This document shows positions 54,569 through 62,667 of a DNA stretch of 64,000 bases, piece by piece. Source of the DNA: a virus; the IMG/VR virus record IMGVR_UViG_3300050026_000481, positions 1 through 64,000 of that record; one strand, written 5' to 3'. Position numbers and translations under genes: made by a program. Numbering within the stretch: the first letter of the stretch is position 1; the number at the start of each line of letters is the position of its first letter. The notes under the pieces are model-generated. The model saw only the letters and a program-made list of their open reading frames with translations. It was not told where the DNA came from and searched no databases.

Positions 54569-54745
54569 ATGTATCTTCACCCCGACGGTTCAAACAAGCA
54601 AAGGGTTATGGTTACTCCGTTCGGGAAATATAACCTTAAACCTGAAGAGTATGACATGAAAGTGCTTGCAAAACACGGGATTGTTTGGTGGGGTATAAAT
54701 TCGTCACTGCATTTACTAGGTGCGGATGGAAACAACGTGTTCTAA
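54569..54745 (+). CDS. 58-residue hypothetical protein, possibly the end of a frameshifted gene
   Basis: M-Y-L-H-P-D-G-S-N-K, T-P-F-G-K-Y-N-L-K-P-E-E-Y, then W-W-G-I-N-S-S-L-H-L-L-G. Upstream of the ATG the same frame stays open for 18 protein-like codons (W-F-W-E-L-L-N-K-A-A-K-T-I-G) without a start, suggesting that the original gene was longer. A terminator follows. Confidence 0.5.
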   Translation: MYLHPDGSNKQRVMVTPFGKYNLKPEEYDMKVLAKHGIVWWGINSSLHLLGADGNNVF

Positions 54746-54748
54746 GTA

Positions 54749-54777
54749 GGGGCGTATCCCCCACTTTTTTTTATTTT
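54749..54777 (+). terminator. Short hairpin and T8 terminator
   Basis: GGGG (54749-54752) pairs with CCCC (54758-54761), followed by ACTTTTTTTTATTTTT. It ends 11 nt before the methyltransferase start. Confidence 0.7.
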
Positions 54778-54787
54778 TGGATAAACA

Positions 54788-55420
54788 ATGAAACCGTTTC
54801 CAAATAAGAAATACAATATAATTTATGCCGACCCGCCGTGGAACTATCAAGACCAGAGCTGCGGTGGTGGTTTACATGAACGCGTAAAACCGCCGATAAA
54901 GGAGGCATATATCAAAGAACAGTATGCTACTATGGATATAGAAGACATCTGCGCGTTGGAGGTTCAGGACATTTCTGATAAAGATTGTGTATTATTCTTA
55001 TGGGCAACGTACCCCATGCTGCCGGAGGCATTACAAGTTATCGATGCGTGGGGATTCGCATACAAATCAATAGCGTTCCAATGGATTAAAATGAACAAAA
55101 AAGACGGGCAACCATTCTACGGCCTTGGACGATGGACGCGCGGAAATACAGAACCGTGTCTTTTAGCCACGAAGGGGAAACCAAAGCGGGATTCTAATAG
55201 TGTGTTCCAGCTAATACTTGAAGCACCCATAACAGGGCATAGCGCAAAGCCGCACGCAGCGCGCGAAAAGATATTACAATTAATGGGTGATTTACCTCGC
55301 ATCGAACTCTTTGCACGTAATAGAGTTCCAGGATGGGACGCATGGGGTGATGACGTGAGATTAGAAACACAACAGTCCTTACTAGGGGGGTCCGGTGAAT
55401 ATACACTGGTTAATTACTGA
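54788..55420 (+). CDS. MT-A70-like DNA adenine N6-methyltransferase
   Basis: 210 residues. D-P-P-W at 15-18 is the catalytic motif, with I-I-Y-A before it; C-V-L-F-L-W-A-T and N-T-E-P-C-L-L-A-T-K-G-K are the usual motifs of the MT-A70 group, and W-D-A-W-G-D ends it. Such viral enzymes methylate adenine to protect DNA from restriction or to time packaging and replication. No cognate nuclease is next to it. The stop overlaps inverted-repeat site 9. Confidence 0.88.
   Translation: MKPFPNKKYNIIYADPPWNYQDQSCGGGLHERVKPPIKEAYIKEQYATMDIEDICALEVQDISDKDCVLFLWATYPMLPEALQVIDAWGFAYKSIAFQWIKMNKKDGQPFYGLGRWTRGNTEPCLLATKGKPKRDSNSVFQLILEAPITGHSAKPHAAREKILQLMGDLPRIELFARNRVPGWDAWGDDVRLETQQSLLGGSGEYTLVNY
55400..55413. 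promoter_or_regulatory. Recurrent inverted repeat, site 9
   Basis: TATAC-ACTG-GTTAA, with a full right arm and centre, lies at the end of the methyltransferase gene and about 43 bp upstream of the portal TATA box. Confidence 0.5.
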
Positions 55421-55455
55421 AAATTTCTAGTTTTTTTGCTACAAGTTCATCGTTA

Positions 55456-55470
55456 CTTATTATAATATTC
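55456..55470 (+). promoter_or_regulatory. TATA box for the head operon
   Basis: CTTATTATAATATTC is centred 28 nt before the portal GTG, so the head operon is probably read from a leaderless transcript. A CTAGTTTTTTTGC poly-T tract just upstream (55427-55439) ends the previous unit. Confidence 0.65.
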
Positions 55471-55489
55471 TCGCCGCTAGTTAATAGCG

Positions 55490-56998
55490 GTGACTAACAG
55501 TCCCGAAGAGCGTAAGCTATTTTCTAGGATACGTGATAGACTTAGCGGACGCGCCGAACAAAAGCGGGCGGCAGCGTCTGGCGCGAGCCAAGGCACTTTA
55601 ATTAAACTTTTTGGAAATCAAGAATCAAGTTCGATAAAACGTGATTCAGCAGCGTATCTCAAAGCGTTTAATGAACTACCGTGGTTACGAGCTTCAGTTA
55701 CCAAACTGGCAAATTCCTTAGCGGCTAATGACTGGGAAATCCTCATCGTAAAAACAGAAACAGACGATACTGGAGAAACCATAGTTGTTGAGGAAGAACC
55801 AAATTCTTTAATCCCCTTACAGTCTTTTCTCAATTCACCCAACCCAGACCTTAGCTGGTCGCAGCTTCTGTGGCTCACTGACGTCTATTTAGAGCTTGTG
55901 GGTGAGGCCTTCTGGTACTTAACTACCATAGGCGGAGAAGTTCAAGCGTATCCACTCCAACCGGACAAGGTAGTTAGGGTGCCCACATATGAAGACCCGT
56001 ACTACCATTTTGCAAGTTATAAAGGTGAACAAATTCTTAACCCTGCTGATGTTATCGCCTTTTCTCACCCTGACCCTACTAATCCTTTGATGGGGCGTGG
56101 TGTCGGACTCGCGCAATCATTATCACATGACTTGGACACCGACGACGCGGCATCACGCTACGTTTTATCTTATTTTAATAACAGCGCCCGCCCTCCACTT
56201 TTAATCTATGGAGAAGGATTAAATGCAGAAAGGGTCCGCCAAATGGAGGACGACTGGAATCAGCAATCCCAAGGCTTCTGGAATGCTGGTAAAGCCCGTT
56301 TCCTATCGCGCAAAGTAGAAATCAAAGAACTCTCACAGAAGTTCGAAGGCACCGACATCGTAAACTTACGCCAACACCAGCGCGACGTAGTGGCTAGTGT
56401 CATGGGCGTACCCCCTGAAATCCTTGGCATCCTACAAGCTTCTAACCGCGCCACGATAGACGCCGCAGACCTTTTCTTTTCACGTTACACACTAAAACCC
56501 CGCCTCGACTTTTTGCAGGAAATATTCAATCAACAGCTAGTACCCCGCTTCGATGATACGGGTACTGTTGTTATGAAATACATCAACCCCACGCAGAAGG
56601 ATAAGGAGACGATTCTAAAGGCGGCCCGCTTCATGCCTTCGGCTCTCTCAATCAACGATTGGCGCGAGCTTATGGAGTTCGACCCTCTCGACGGCGACGA
56701 CGGCGACTGTTACCTTGTACCACTCAATATGCAAATCCTCCCAAAGCTAAAGGGCGGAACTACAGAAGCAGGCCCATCACAGGCTCCGGGAACCCCACCT
56801 GGTGCAGCAGCCGAACCGAAGCCCGCCGCGGAACCAGTCCCAGCCGCTGAGCCGGCTGCCGCTGCCGCCTACGGCAATAAATCACCGTTACCACTAATCG
56901 ACTCAAACGGCGTTAAGAAAGAGCCAGAAATCGGCGAGACAGAGACTCCATTCGGCACCCTCAAAGGCCGCAAGGTAAAGCATTTTAAGGACAAGTAG
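55490..56998 (+). CDS. Portal protein (HK97 family)
   Basis: 502 residues, GTG start. Features of the HK97 portal family in order: A-Y-L-K-A-F-N-E-L-P-W-L-R-A-S-V, W-x-Q-L-L-W-L-T-D-V-Y-L-E-L-V-G-E-A-F-W-Y, I-A-F-S-H-P-D-P-T-N-P-L, and V-M-G-V-P-P-E-I-L-G. The C-terminus (430-470) is Pro/Ala-rich. It forms the dodecameric DNA channel and docks the split terminase. Head genes follow in order. Confidence 0.92.
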   Translation: MTNSPEERKLFSRIRDRLSGRAEQKRAAASGASQGTLIKLFGNQESSSIKRDSAAYLKAFNELPWLRASVTKLANSLAANDWEILIVKTETDDTGETIVVEEEPNSLIPLQSFLNSPNPDLSWSQLLWLTDVYLELVGEAFWYLTTIGGEVQAYPLQPDKVVRVPTYEDPYYHFASYKGEQILNPADVIAFSHPDPTNPLMGRGVGLAQSLSHDLDTDDAASRYVLSYFNNSARPPLLIYGEGLNAERVRQMEDDWNQQSQGFWNAGKARFLSRKVEIKELSQKFEGTDIVNLRQHQRDVVASVMGVPPEILGILQASNRATIDAADLFFSRYTLKPRLDFLQEIFNQQLVPRFDDTGTVVMKYINPTQKDKETILKAARFMPSALSINDWRELMEFDPLDGDDGDCYLVPLNMQILPKLKGGTTEAGPSQAPGTPPGAAAEPKPAAEPVPAAEPAAAAAYGNKSPLPLIDSNGVKKEPEIGETETPFGTLKGRKVKHFKDK

Positions 56999-57001
56999 GG
57001 C

Positions 57002-57220
57002 ATGCTAAAGAAGCCCAAACTTCCCGTTCTCACTATATTTGTCCCTGAGTATTGCAGCAACTGCCGCACGCCGTACAACGAAGACAATTTTAAATTCACA
57101 CTAGTCGGTTCGGAACACCACTGTGCATGGCTTTGCAATAGCTGTTTCGTGCGGCTTCACGCGGAGGCAATGGAAAAAGAAAATGCGCTCCGTTTAGATG
57201 TGGAACTTACGAGGAGATGA
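57002..57220 (+). CDS. 72-residue zinc-binding protein
   Basis: Y-C-S-N-C-R-T and H-H-C-A-W-L-C-N-S-C-F (residues ~18-47), with a conserved Cys pair spacing, then a helical tail. It lies 3 nt after the portal and before the inserted HNH, so it may be part of the head operon or cargo of the HNH insertion. Confidence 0.5.
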   Translation: MLKKPKLPVLTIFVPEYCSNCRTPYNEDNFKFTLVGSEHHCAWLCNSCFVRLHAEAMEKENALRLDVELTRR

Positions 57221-57221
57221 A

Positions 57222-57896
57222 GTGAGCGAGAAGTTATGTACGCGTTGCCACAAGCCGCACGATGAGGATACGAAGCATTGCGCAGCGTGCAAAACGTATG
57301 AACGTGATTGGAAGCGACAGCATCCACCTTCACCTGAGAAAAAGAAAGAAAGAGAAGAATACGAAAAACAGTGGCGCAAGGATAATCCCGAAAGGGTAAA
57401 AGCACAGCGAACGGCTTGGAAAAGAAACAACCTAGAGAAGGTCAAAGAAAGTGATGCTAAGTCATACCAAAAATATAAAGAAGAAATCCAAGCACGTAGG
57501 CGCGAGTTTTATAAAACCCACCCTGACAGATATGAAGCAACCCTAAAGAAGAAAGCCGGTTACCAAAAAACCCACCCACAGGTGCAGAAAAAGGCACACA
57601 AAAAGTGGGCGAAGACACACCCAGAAACTATTATAAGACTTTCACATGAGTATCGTGCTCGCAAGATGGGGGCGGCTGGCACATTTACCATTGAAGAAAT
57701 TAAACAGCTGAGGGAGAAACAGGGCAATCGTTGCTACTATTGTGGTGATTATTTAGTTAATGTTCATATTGAACATAAGACCCCACTTATCCGTGGTGGT
57801 TCTAATGATATTTCAAATATCGCACTTTCCTGCCCGCTTTGTAATATAAGGAAGCACGATATGACAGAAGAAGAATTTTTGGTGGTGATAAGATGA
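57222..57896 (+). CDS. HNH endonuclease (NGNGG-related) in the head operon
   Basis: 224 residues from GTG at 57222, 7 nt behind GAGGAG; an ATG at 57198 in the same frame would overlap the previous gene more. Zinc finger C-T-R-C-H...C-A-A-C-K, basic repeats (K-T-H-P-D-R, K-T-H-P-Q-V), then C-Y-Y-C-G...H-I-E-H-K-T-P-L-I-R-G-G-S-N-D-I-S...L-S-C-P-L-C-N. The linker reads M-G-A-A-G instead of N-G-N-G-G. It interrupts portal and protease without splitting either. Confidence 0.9.
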   Translation: MSEKLCTRCHKPHDEDTKHCAACKTYERDWKRQHPPSPEKKKEREEYEKQWRKDNPERVKAQRTAWKRNNLEKVKESDAKSYQKYKEEIQARRREFYKTHPDRYEATLKKKAGYQKTHPQVQKKAHKKWAKTHPETIIRLSHEYRARKMGAAGTFTIEEIKQLREKQGNRCYYCGDYLVNVHIEHKTPLIRGGSNDISNIALSCPLCNIRKHDMTEEEFLVVIR

Positions 57897-59965
57897 CGCT
57901 AGAAAAGGACGTTCAGCACGGCGTTCCAGTATTCAAAACCTTACGAATCAAGGATATTACCGATGCTTCAACTGAAAGCGCGATGAGACTACAATTTACA
58001 ATCTCAAACGAACAGGTTGACCGTGATGGAGATAGCATCGATGTAAAGGGCTGGACGCTAGACAATTTTACAAAGAACCCCGTAGTTTGCTGGGCTCACC
58101 AATATGATAAGTTACCTTTAGGGCGCGCATTGAAAACATGGAAAGCCGGCGATGAGCTTAAATCACTTGTTGAGTTTAGCCCAGACTTTTTATATGATGA
58201 TAATTACCACGGAATCCGTGGTTCAACGGTATTCCGTTTTTACAAGAATGGATATTTGTCAGCCGTTTCCGCGGGGTTTTATCCCCAGGAGTGGACTCCA
58301 ATGACTGGCAAAGGCGCGATGGGCACACATTTTGAGAAACAGGACCTTATTGAGTTTAGTTTTGTACCAGTACCATCAAATCCTAATGCCCTTGTACAAC
58401 GGGAAGGATTCAATCAAACTGAAATTAAAGCAATGAAAAAAGAGCTGAATCAGTGGGTGAAAACCGCTCAAGAGCTCTGTCAATGTCCAACCGAGAAAGC
58501 GTTGGGCGCAGACGATGATACTACCGGCGGGGCACTAGTGCCGCCAGGAGATAACAATGAAGGAGACGAGAAAATGAAAAAGGGAGGAATCTCTTTTAAA
58601 GAAGCTCACGCGGATGGCACCCCCCTCGCCGAACCAGACGAGAAATGGAACGCCGCGGCAGAGCGCGCCAAATGCCAGAAGGCGGCGCACCTGAAGGCTA
58701 TTCACGCCGCATTCAGCGGCGGTGACGATGCTGACAAGAACAACTACGACTTCCCGCACCACGCTGGCGGCGAACCACCTAACCCCGTTCACTTGAAGGC
58801 GGTAAAGAAGATTGCAAAGGCATTCACGCCCGCGCCGCCAGATGACGAGGACGATGGCAAAGACGAACCTGACGAGAACGAACCAGAAAAGAAACAAACC
58901 TCGGAAGGCGACGAACCTGGACTCGGCTACACTCAGAACGATAACAAAGTAATAATGGACCACATGGCGCAGCACCTCACCGAATTCAAGGAACCAATCC
59001 CGTGGGACACGTCAGTCGGCGATGAAAGCGGCTCTGATACTAAGAAGAAATCCGAGCCAGAAGAAGAAACCAAAGGTGCTATTCCTTACCACAAATATCC
59101 ACTCTCAACAAGCGGTTCATGGGACGGCCCGGCGCAGGTGGCAGCGGCTGAAGTTGACGACCTTAAGAAGATGTGCGCGTGGTTTGACAGCGAAAACCCT
59201 GAGACTAAATCCAGTTACAAACTTCCGCATCACATGGCAGACGGCTTCGCTACGGTTAAACAAGGCGTCGTCGCGGCAGGCGGTGTGATGCAGGGCGCAC
59301 GCGGTGGGGCACAAATCCCCGCAGGTGACGTTGGAGCAGTAAAGTCACACTTAGCAAAACACTACGCCGAGTTTGACATGACTGCACCTTGGGAAGCAAA
59401 GGCAGAAGCTGGCGATGACAAGACAGAGGATGAAGACGAGGAGGAAGAACCAGTGACCCCGAAGGGAGACGCTAAAAAAGCCCTTGAAGACTTAGAAGTC
59501 ACCAAAATCGGCCGCACACTCAGCAAAGCCAACGCCGACGCACTTAACGAAGCACTCGGCCACTTCTCAGAAGGTTTCGGCCAGCACGACAAAGGACTTC
59601 AGTTCCACGAAAAGGTAACCAAAGCCCACGCCAAAGCATTGGATGCGCACGAAGAGGCGATGAAATGCTACCAGAAGGGGGCGGACAAGCTGAAATCTGT
59701 ACTAAAGGCTATGGGTGACAAACCCGACGAAGGTTCTGAAGCAGAAGAGCAGGCAGAAACGCCGGAAGAAGAAGCTGAGGAACAGGGTAAACCCACTAAA
59801 GCGGTTGAACCCGAACCTGAGCCTGAATCAGACGAAGAAGTTGAAATTAACGTTAAAGAACAAGAACCGGAAGATGACGTTATCACGTTCGACCCAGAAT
59901 TATTGGTTGAAGTGGTAAAGGAAACGGTTGACGCACTTAGAAAGGAATTAGGTTTATTGAGATGA
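57893..59965 (+). CDS. Prohead protease (S78-like) fused to a scaffold-like region
   Basis: 690 residues. Residues 30-185 are an HK97-type prohead protease: H69 in C-W-A-H-Q, S126 in L-S-A-V-S-A-G-F, and the closing I-E-F-S-F-V-P-V-P-S-N-P. After residue ~215 come two copies of a domain with L-P-H-H or F-P-H-H and an H-x-A/K-x2-K signature (~225-305 and ~400-500), then acidic linkers and a helical part (~535-610) typical of scaffolds, ending in an Asp/Glu-rich tail. The protease would mature the capsid and digest its own scaffold. Confidence 0.88.
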   Translation: MTLEKDVQHGVPVFKTLRIKDITDASTESAMRLQFTISNEQVDRDGDSIDVKGWTLDNFTKNPVVCWAHQYDKLPLGRALKTWKAGDELKSLVEFSPDFLYDDNYHGIRGSTVFRFYKNGYLSAVSAGFYPQEWTPMTGKGAMGTHFEKQDLIEFSFVPVPSNPNALVQREGFNQTEIKAMKKELNQWVKTAQELCQCPTEKALGADDDTTGGALVPPGDNNEGDEKMKKGGISFKEAHADGTPLAEPDEKWNAAAERAKCQKAAHLKAIHAAFSGGDDADKNNYDFPHHAGGEPPNPVHLKAVKKIAKAFTPAPPDDEDDGKDEPDENEPEKKQTSEGDEPGLGYTQNDNKVIMDHMAQHLTEFKEPIPWDTSVGDESGSDTKKKSEPEEETKGAIPYHKYPLSTSGSWDGPAQVAAAEVDDLKKMCAWFDSENPETKSSYKLPHHMADGFATVKQGVVAAGGVMQGARGGAQIPAGDVGAVKSHLAKHYAEFDMTAPWEAKAEAGDDKTEDEDEEEEPVTPKGDAKKALEDLEVTKIGRTLSKANADALNEALGHFSEGFGQHDKGLQFHEKVTKAHAKALDAHEEAMKCYQKGADKLKSVLKAMGDKPDEGSEAEEQAETPEEEAEEQGKPTKAVEPEPEPESDEEVEINVKEQEPEDDVITFDPELLVEVVKETVDALRKELGLLR

Positions 59966-60013
59966 GAGCGCGTCGCTTAGATACGCACTCAAAATAATTG
60001 GAGGATTAAAACT

Positions 60014-61240
60014 ATGGACGAAGCTAAAATGTCGCGGACAGAAATCTCCGCGATGATTAAAGAAATGCTTGGCCCCGAGCTGGAGTCAGTCAAGAAGGCT
60101 GCAGCGCAGCGTGACAATCTTGCGACGCGCGCACTACTCGGTGGAGAGCAACCGGAAACTAAAGCACAGAAAGGCGAAGCAGTTGCACAGTTTATTAAAG
60201 CAATTGCAATGGGTAAAGGACAGCGCAGTGAATCGTTCGACTTTGCACAGAGAGTGTATGGTGACGCGAATATCGTTACTAAGGCCCTTAGTGCAAACCA
60301 AGACACCACAGGCGGGTTCCTCGTACCTGAGGTTCTCAGTACCGAGATAATCGAGTACCTGCGTCCAGCTTCAGTAATGAGGAGCATGGGTGCACGGATT
60401 ATGCCACTGAACAACCTTCAGATGAGCATACCCAAGATTACCGGCGGGGCGACGGCTAGTTATGTTGGTGAAAATGTCAACATCTCGGCAACCCAGCAAT
60501 CCTTCGGGCAGATAACCCTCGCAGCCAAGAAACTCGCTGCACTGGTGCCAATCTCGAACGAACTGCTGCAGGTTAACACTATCGCAGCCGACCAGATTGT
60601 AAGAGAGGATTTGGTTAAGGCAATGGCAATGCGTGAAGACCTCGCATTCATACGCGGAGACGGCACGGCAAACACGCCTAAAGGACTTCTTTCTTGGGTT
60701 GATTCAGGCAACGTATTTTCGGCTAATGATACAATCTCTGCCGCATCGGCGACACACTGGAGTCTGGCAAACGTCACAACTGACCTTGCTAACTGCATGC
60801 TTCTGTTGAGAAAGGCCAACATACCGATGACGAACTGTGGCTGGATTATATCGCCCAGAACTGAATACTTCTTGATGACGATAAGGGACTCACTTGGTAA
60901 CTATGCATTCCAGCCAGAGATGGCAACCGGAAAGCTGCTCAGGTTCCCGTACGCTGTCACGACACAAATCCCGGAGAACATCTACGACTCAACGAACTCA
61001 AGTTCACTTGCAAGTGAAGTCTACTTCGTGAACTTCGATGATATGTTCATCGGCGATGCGATGCAGGTTCGAATCGACGTTAGTAACACCGCGGCATACT
61101 ACGACGGTGCAAATGTTGTTGCTACGTTCTCTGAAGACCAGACGGTTATTCGAGCGGTTAGTATGCACGACTTCGCTGCACGCTACAACAAGGCAATCGC
61201 AGTAATGAACAATGTCATGTGGGGCACGGCCTCGACATAA
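60014..61240 (+). CDS. Major capsid protein (HK97 fold)
   Basis: 408 residues with GGAGG 8 nt upstream. An N-terminal delta-like region (1-95) should be cleaved by the protease. The core begins at T-T-G-G-F-L-V-P-E, then A-S-Y-V-G-E-N-V-N-I, L-A-A-L-V-P-I-S-N-E-L-L, R-G-D-G-T-A-N-T-P-K-G-L-L, the P-loop and A-domain F-S-E-D-Q-T-V-I-R-A. These are standard signatures of phage capsid proteins. Confidence 0.95.
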   Translation: MDEAKMSRTEISAMIKEMLGPELESVKKAAAQRDNLATRALLGGEQPETKAQKGEAVAQFIKAIAMGKGQRSESFDFAQRVYGDANIVTKALSANQDTTGGFLVPEVLSTEIIEYLRPASVMRSMGARIMPLNNLQMSIPKITGGATASYVGENVNISATQQSFGQITLAAKKLAALVPISNELLQVNTIAADQIVREDLVKAMAMREDLAFIRGDGTANTPKGLLSWVDSGNVFSANDTISAASATHWSLANVTTDLANCMLLLRKANIPMTNCGWIISPRTEYFLMTIRDSLGNYAFQPEMATGKLLRFPYAVTTQIPENIYDSTNSSSLASEVYFVNFDDMFIGDAMQVRIDVSNTAAYYDGANVVATFSEDQTVIRAVSMHDFAARYNKAIAVMNNVMWGTAST

Positions 61241-61279
61241 GCACGTCACGAGTTAAAACTTTTTAGGAGTGATTAAAAA

Positions 61280-61933
61280 ATGAGATATTATGATATCTCA
61301 GGCCGCGTAGCGGTATTCAACCTCGCTCACTCTGTGGCTTGCACGACGAACGATACCACTGTTCTTGCAGCAGGTTCAGCACAATCGGCAGTAGCCGATG
61401 CTATGAAATATGTTGACCGCACGGGGTACTACTCGTATATTGTTCAGGTTATCCTTCAGGATAATATGAGTGCTGGCTCTCAGACGCTCAGCCTTTCAGT
61501 ACTATTAGAAAGCAGCACACCGACAGCCGCAACCGCCGCAGGGTGGACGGCAGGTAAGAGTGCTGTTACCTCGGTGTCTTCAGCAGACGCGAATTACAAA
61601 CAGCTTTACCTCAACTCGACTGGTTCGATAACTTCTGTCTCAGATAAAAAGAACTTTATTTCGGCAGGGTTCCAGGACCAGCCATATGTGTGGACATCGT
61701 ACGGTGATATACATCTAACCCCCGTCGTGATGGACGCACGAATCTTCGGTTCGCTGCGCGATGCTAAGGTGACAGGTAAATATATTGCACCTGTGGTGAC
61801 GGTTGTAGCAACCGATGCTGGAACTCGAACCATCACGTGCGACGTTAACCTTATACTCGGCGGCGGCGACAGGATGCCTGTTTTTGAGGCAGGCACATCA
61901 GGTACAAATACATATTATTCAGATGGACAATAA
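61280..61933 (+). CDS. Capsid-associated protein, tandem copy 1
   Basis: 217 residues, beta-rich, start behind TTAGGAGTGATTAAAAA. Shares with the next two genes: M-R-Y-Y-D-I, Y-V-D-R-T-G-Y-Y-S-Y-I, K-Q-L-Y-L-N-S-T-G, D-A-R-I-F-G-S-L-R and the G-G-G-D-R-M-P-V end. Located directly after the capsid gene, the set may be decoration or vertex proteins. Confidence 0.65.
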   Translation: MRYYDISGRVAVFNLAHSVACTTNDTTVLAAGSAQSAVADAMKYVDRTGYYSYIVQVILQDNMSAGSQTLSLSVLLESSTPTAATAAGWTAGKSAVTSVSSADANYKQLYLNSTGSITSVSDKKNFISAGFQDQPYVWTSYGDIHLTPVVMDARIFGSLRDAKVTGKYIAPVVTVVATDAGTRTITCDVNLILGGGDRMPVFEAGTSGTNTYYSDGQ

Positions 61934-61945
61934 GGAGATAAAATT

Positions 61946-62662
61946 ATGAGATATTACGATATTGGAACCCGCGCTCAAGTGTTCAGCCTTGGACGCGATA
62001 TTCCGTGTGCAAGCACCGCGGGGCCCACAACTACGATTCTTTGCCCAGCGGCAGGCTATAACAACACTACAGGTAGCAACGTTGCAGAGACGCCAACATC
62101 AGCGGCAACGACCCTTAATTATGCAACCCGTACGGGGTACTACTCGTACATTTTGCAGGTGGTTCTCACGGGCAATGCATCAATGCTGGTTGGTGACTAT
62201 TTGACATTAGCAGTTAAAATGCAATCTTCGCCAGATTTAACATACTGGACTGACTTTACATCATACACATCGACTGATGTAGAACCCAACGCATACAAAA
62301 CACTTTACCTGAACCACACAGGTGCAACGGGTGCAACGGCATCCCAGTCATATGAGGTTCCGGTTTGTACAAGCACAAGCGACGCAGTTCCCAGCGTAGC
62401 AGGATTTGTAGCGCAGCCATATACATGGACGGCCGCAGGCTCAACGTCCGCGTCACCCGTAATCGACGCCAGAATCTTTGGCACGCTGCGAAAGAAAAAC
62501 GTGACAGGGAAGTATATAGCACCGTATATAACGGTGGCTAACTATGGCACGTCTGTTACTGCATACGCCAATGTGAACCTTATACTTGGCGCTGGCGACC
62601 AGATGCCTGTCATCGAAGGCGGCACGGCAGGCACGAGCACTTATTTCTCGAAAGGACAGTGA
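61946..62662 (+). CDS. Capsid-associated protein, tandem copy 2
   Basis: 238 residues. Same frame of motifs with a longer middle loop (M-Q-S-S-P-D-L-T-Y-W-T-D-F). The K-K-N-V-T-G-K-Y-I-A-P segment aligns with copy 1 and copy 3. Divergence shows that the triplication is old. The predicted product could form hetero-oligomers with its paralogs. Confidence 0.65.
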   Translation: MRYYDIGTRAQVFSLGRDIPCASTAGPTTTILCPAAGYNNTTGSNVAETPTSAATTLNYATRTGYYSYILQVVLTGNASMLVGDYLTLAVKMQSSPDLTYWTDFTSYTSTDVEPNAYKTLYLNHTGATGATASQSYEVPVCTSTSDAVPSVAGFVAQPYTWTAAGSTSASPVIDARIFGTLRKKNVTGKYIAPYITVANYGTSVTAYANVNLILGAGDQMPVIEGGTAGTSTYFSKGQ

Positions 62663-62667
62663 TTTAA

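Noticed and set aside
16175-57896. IscB/OMEGA RNA-guided nucleases among the HNH genes
   Set aside because: None has RuvC motifs or the PLMP domain; the zinc fingers and basic repeats fit homing endonucleases.
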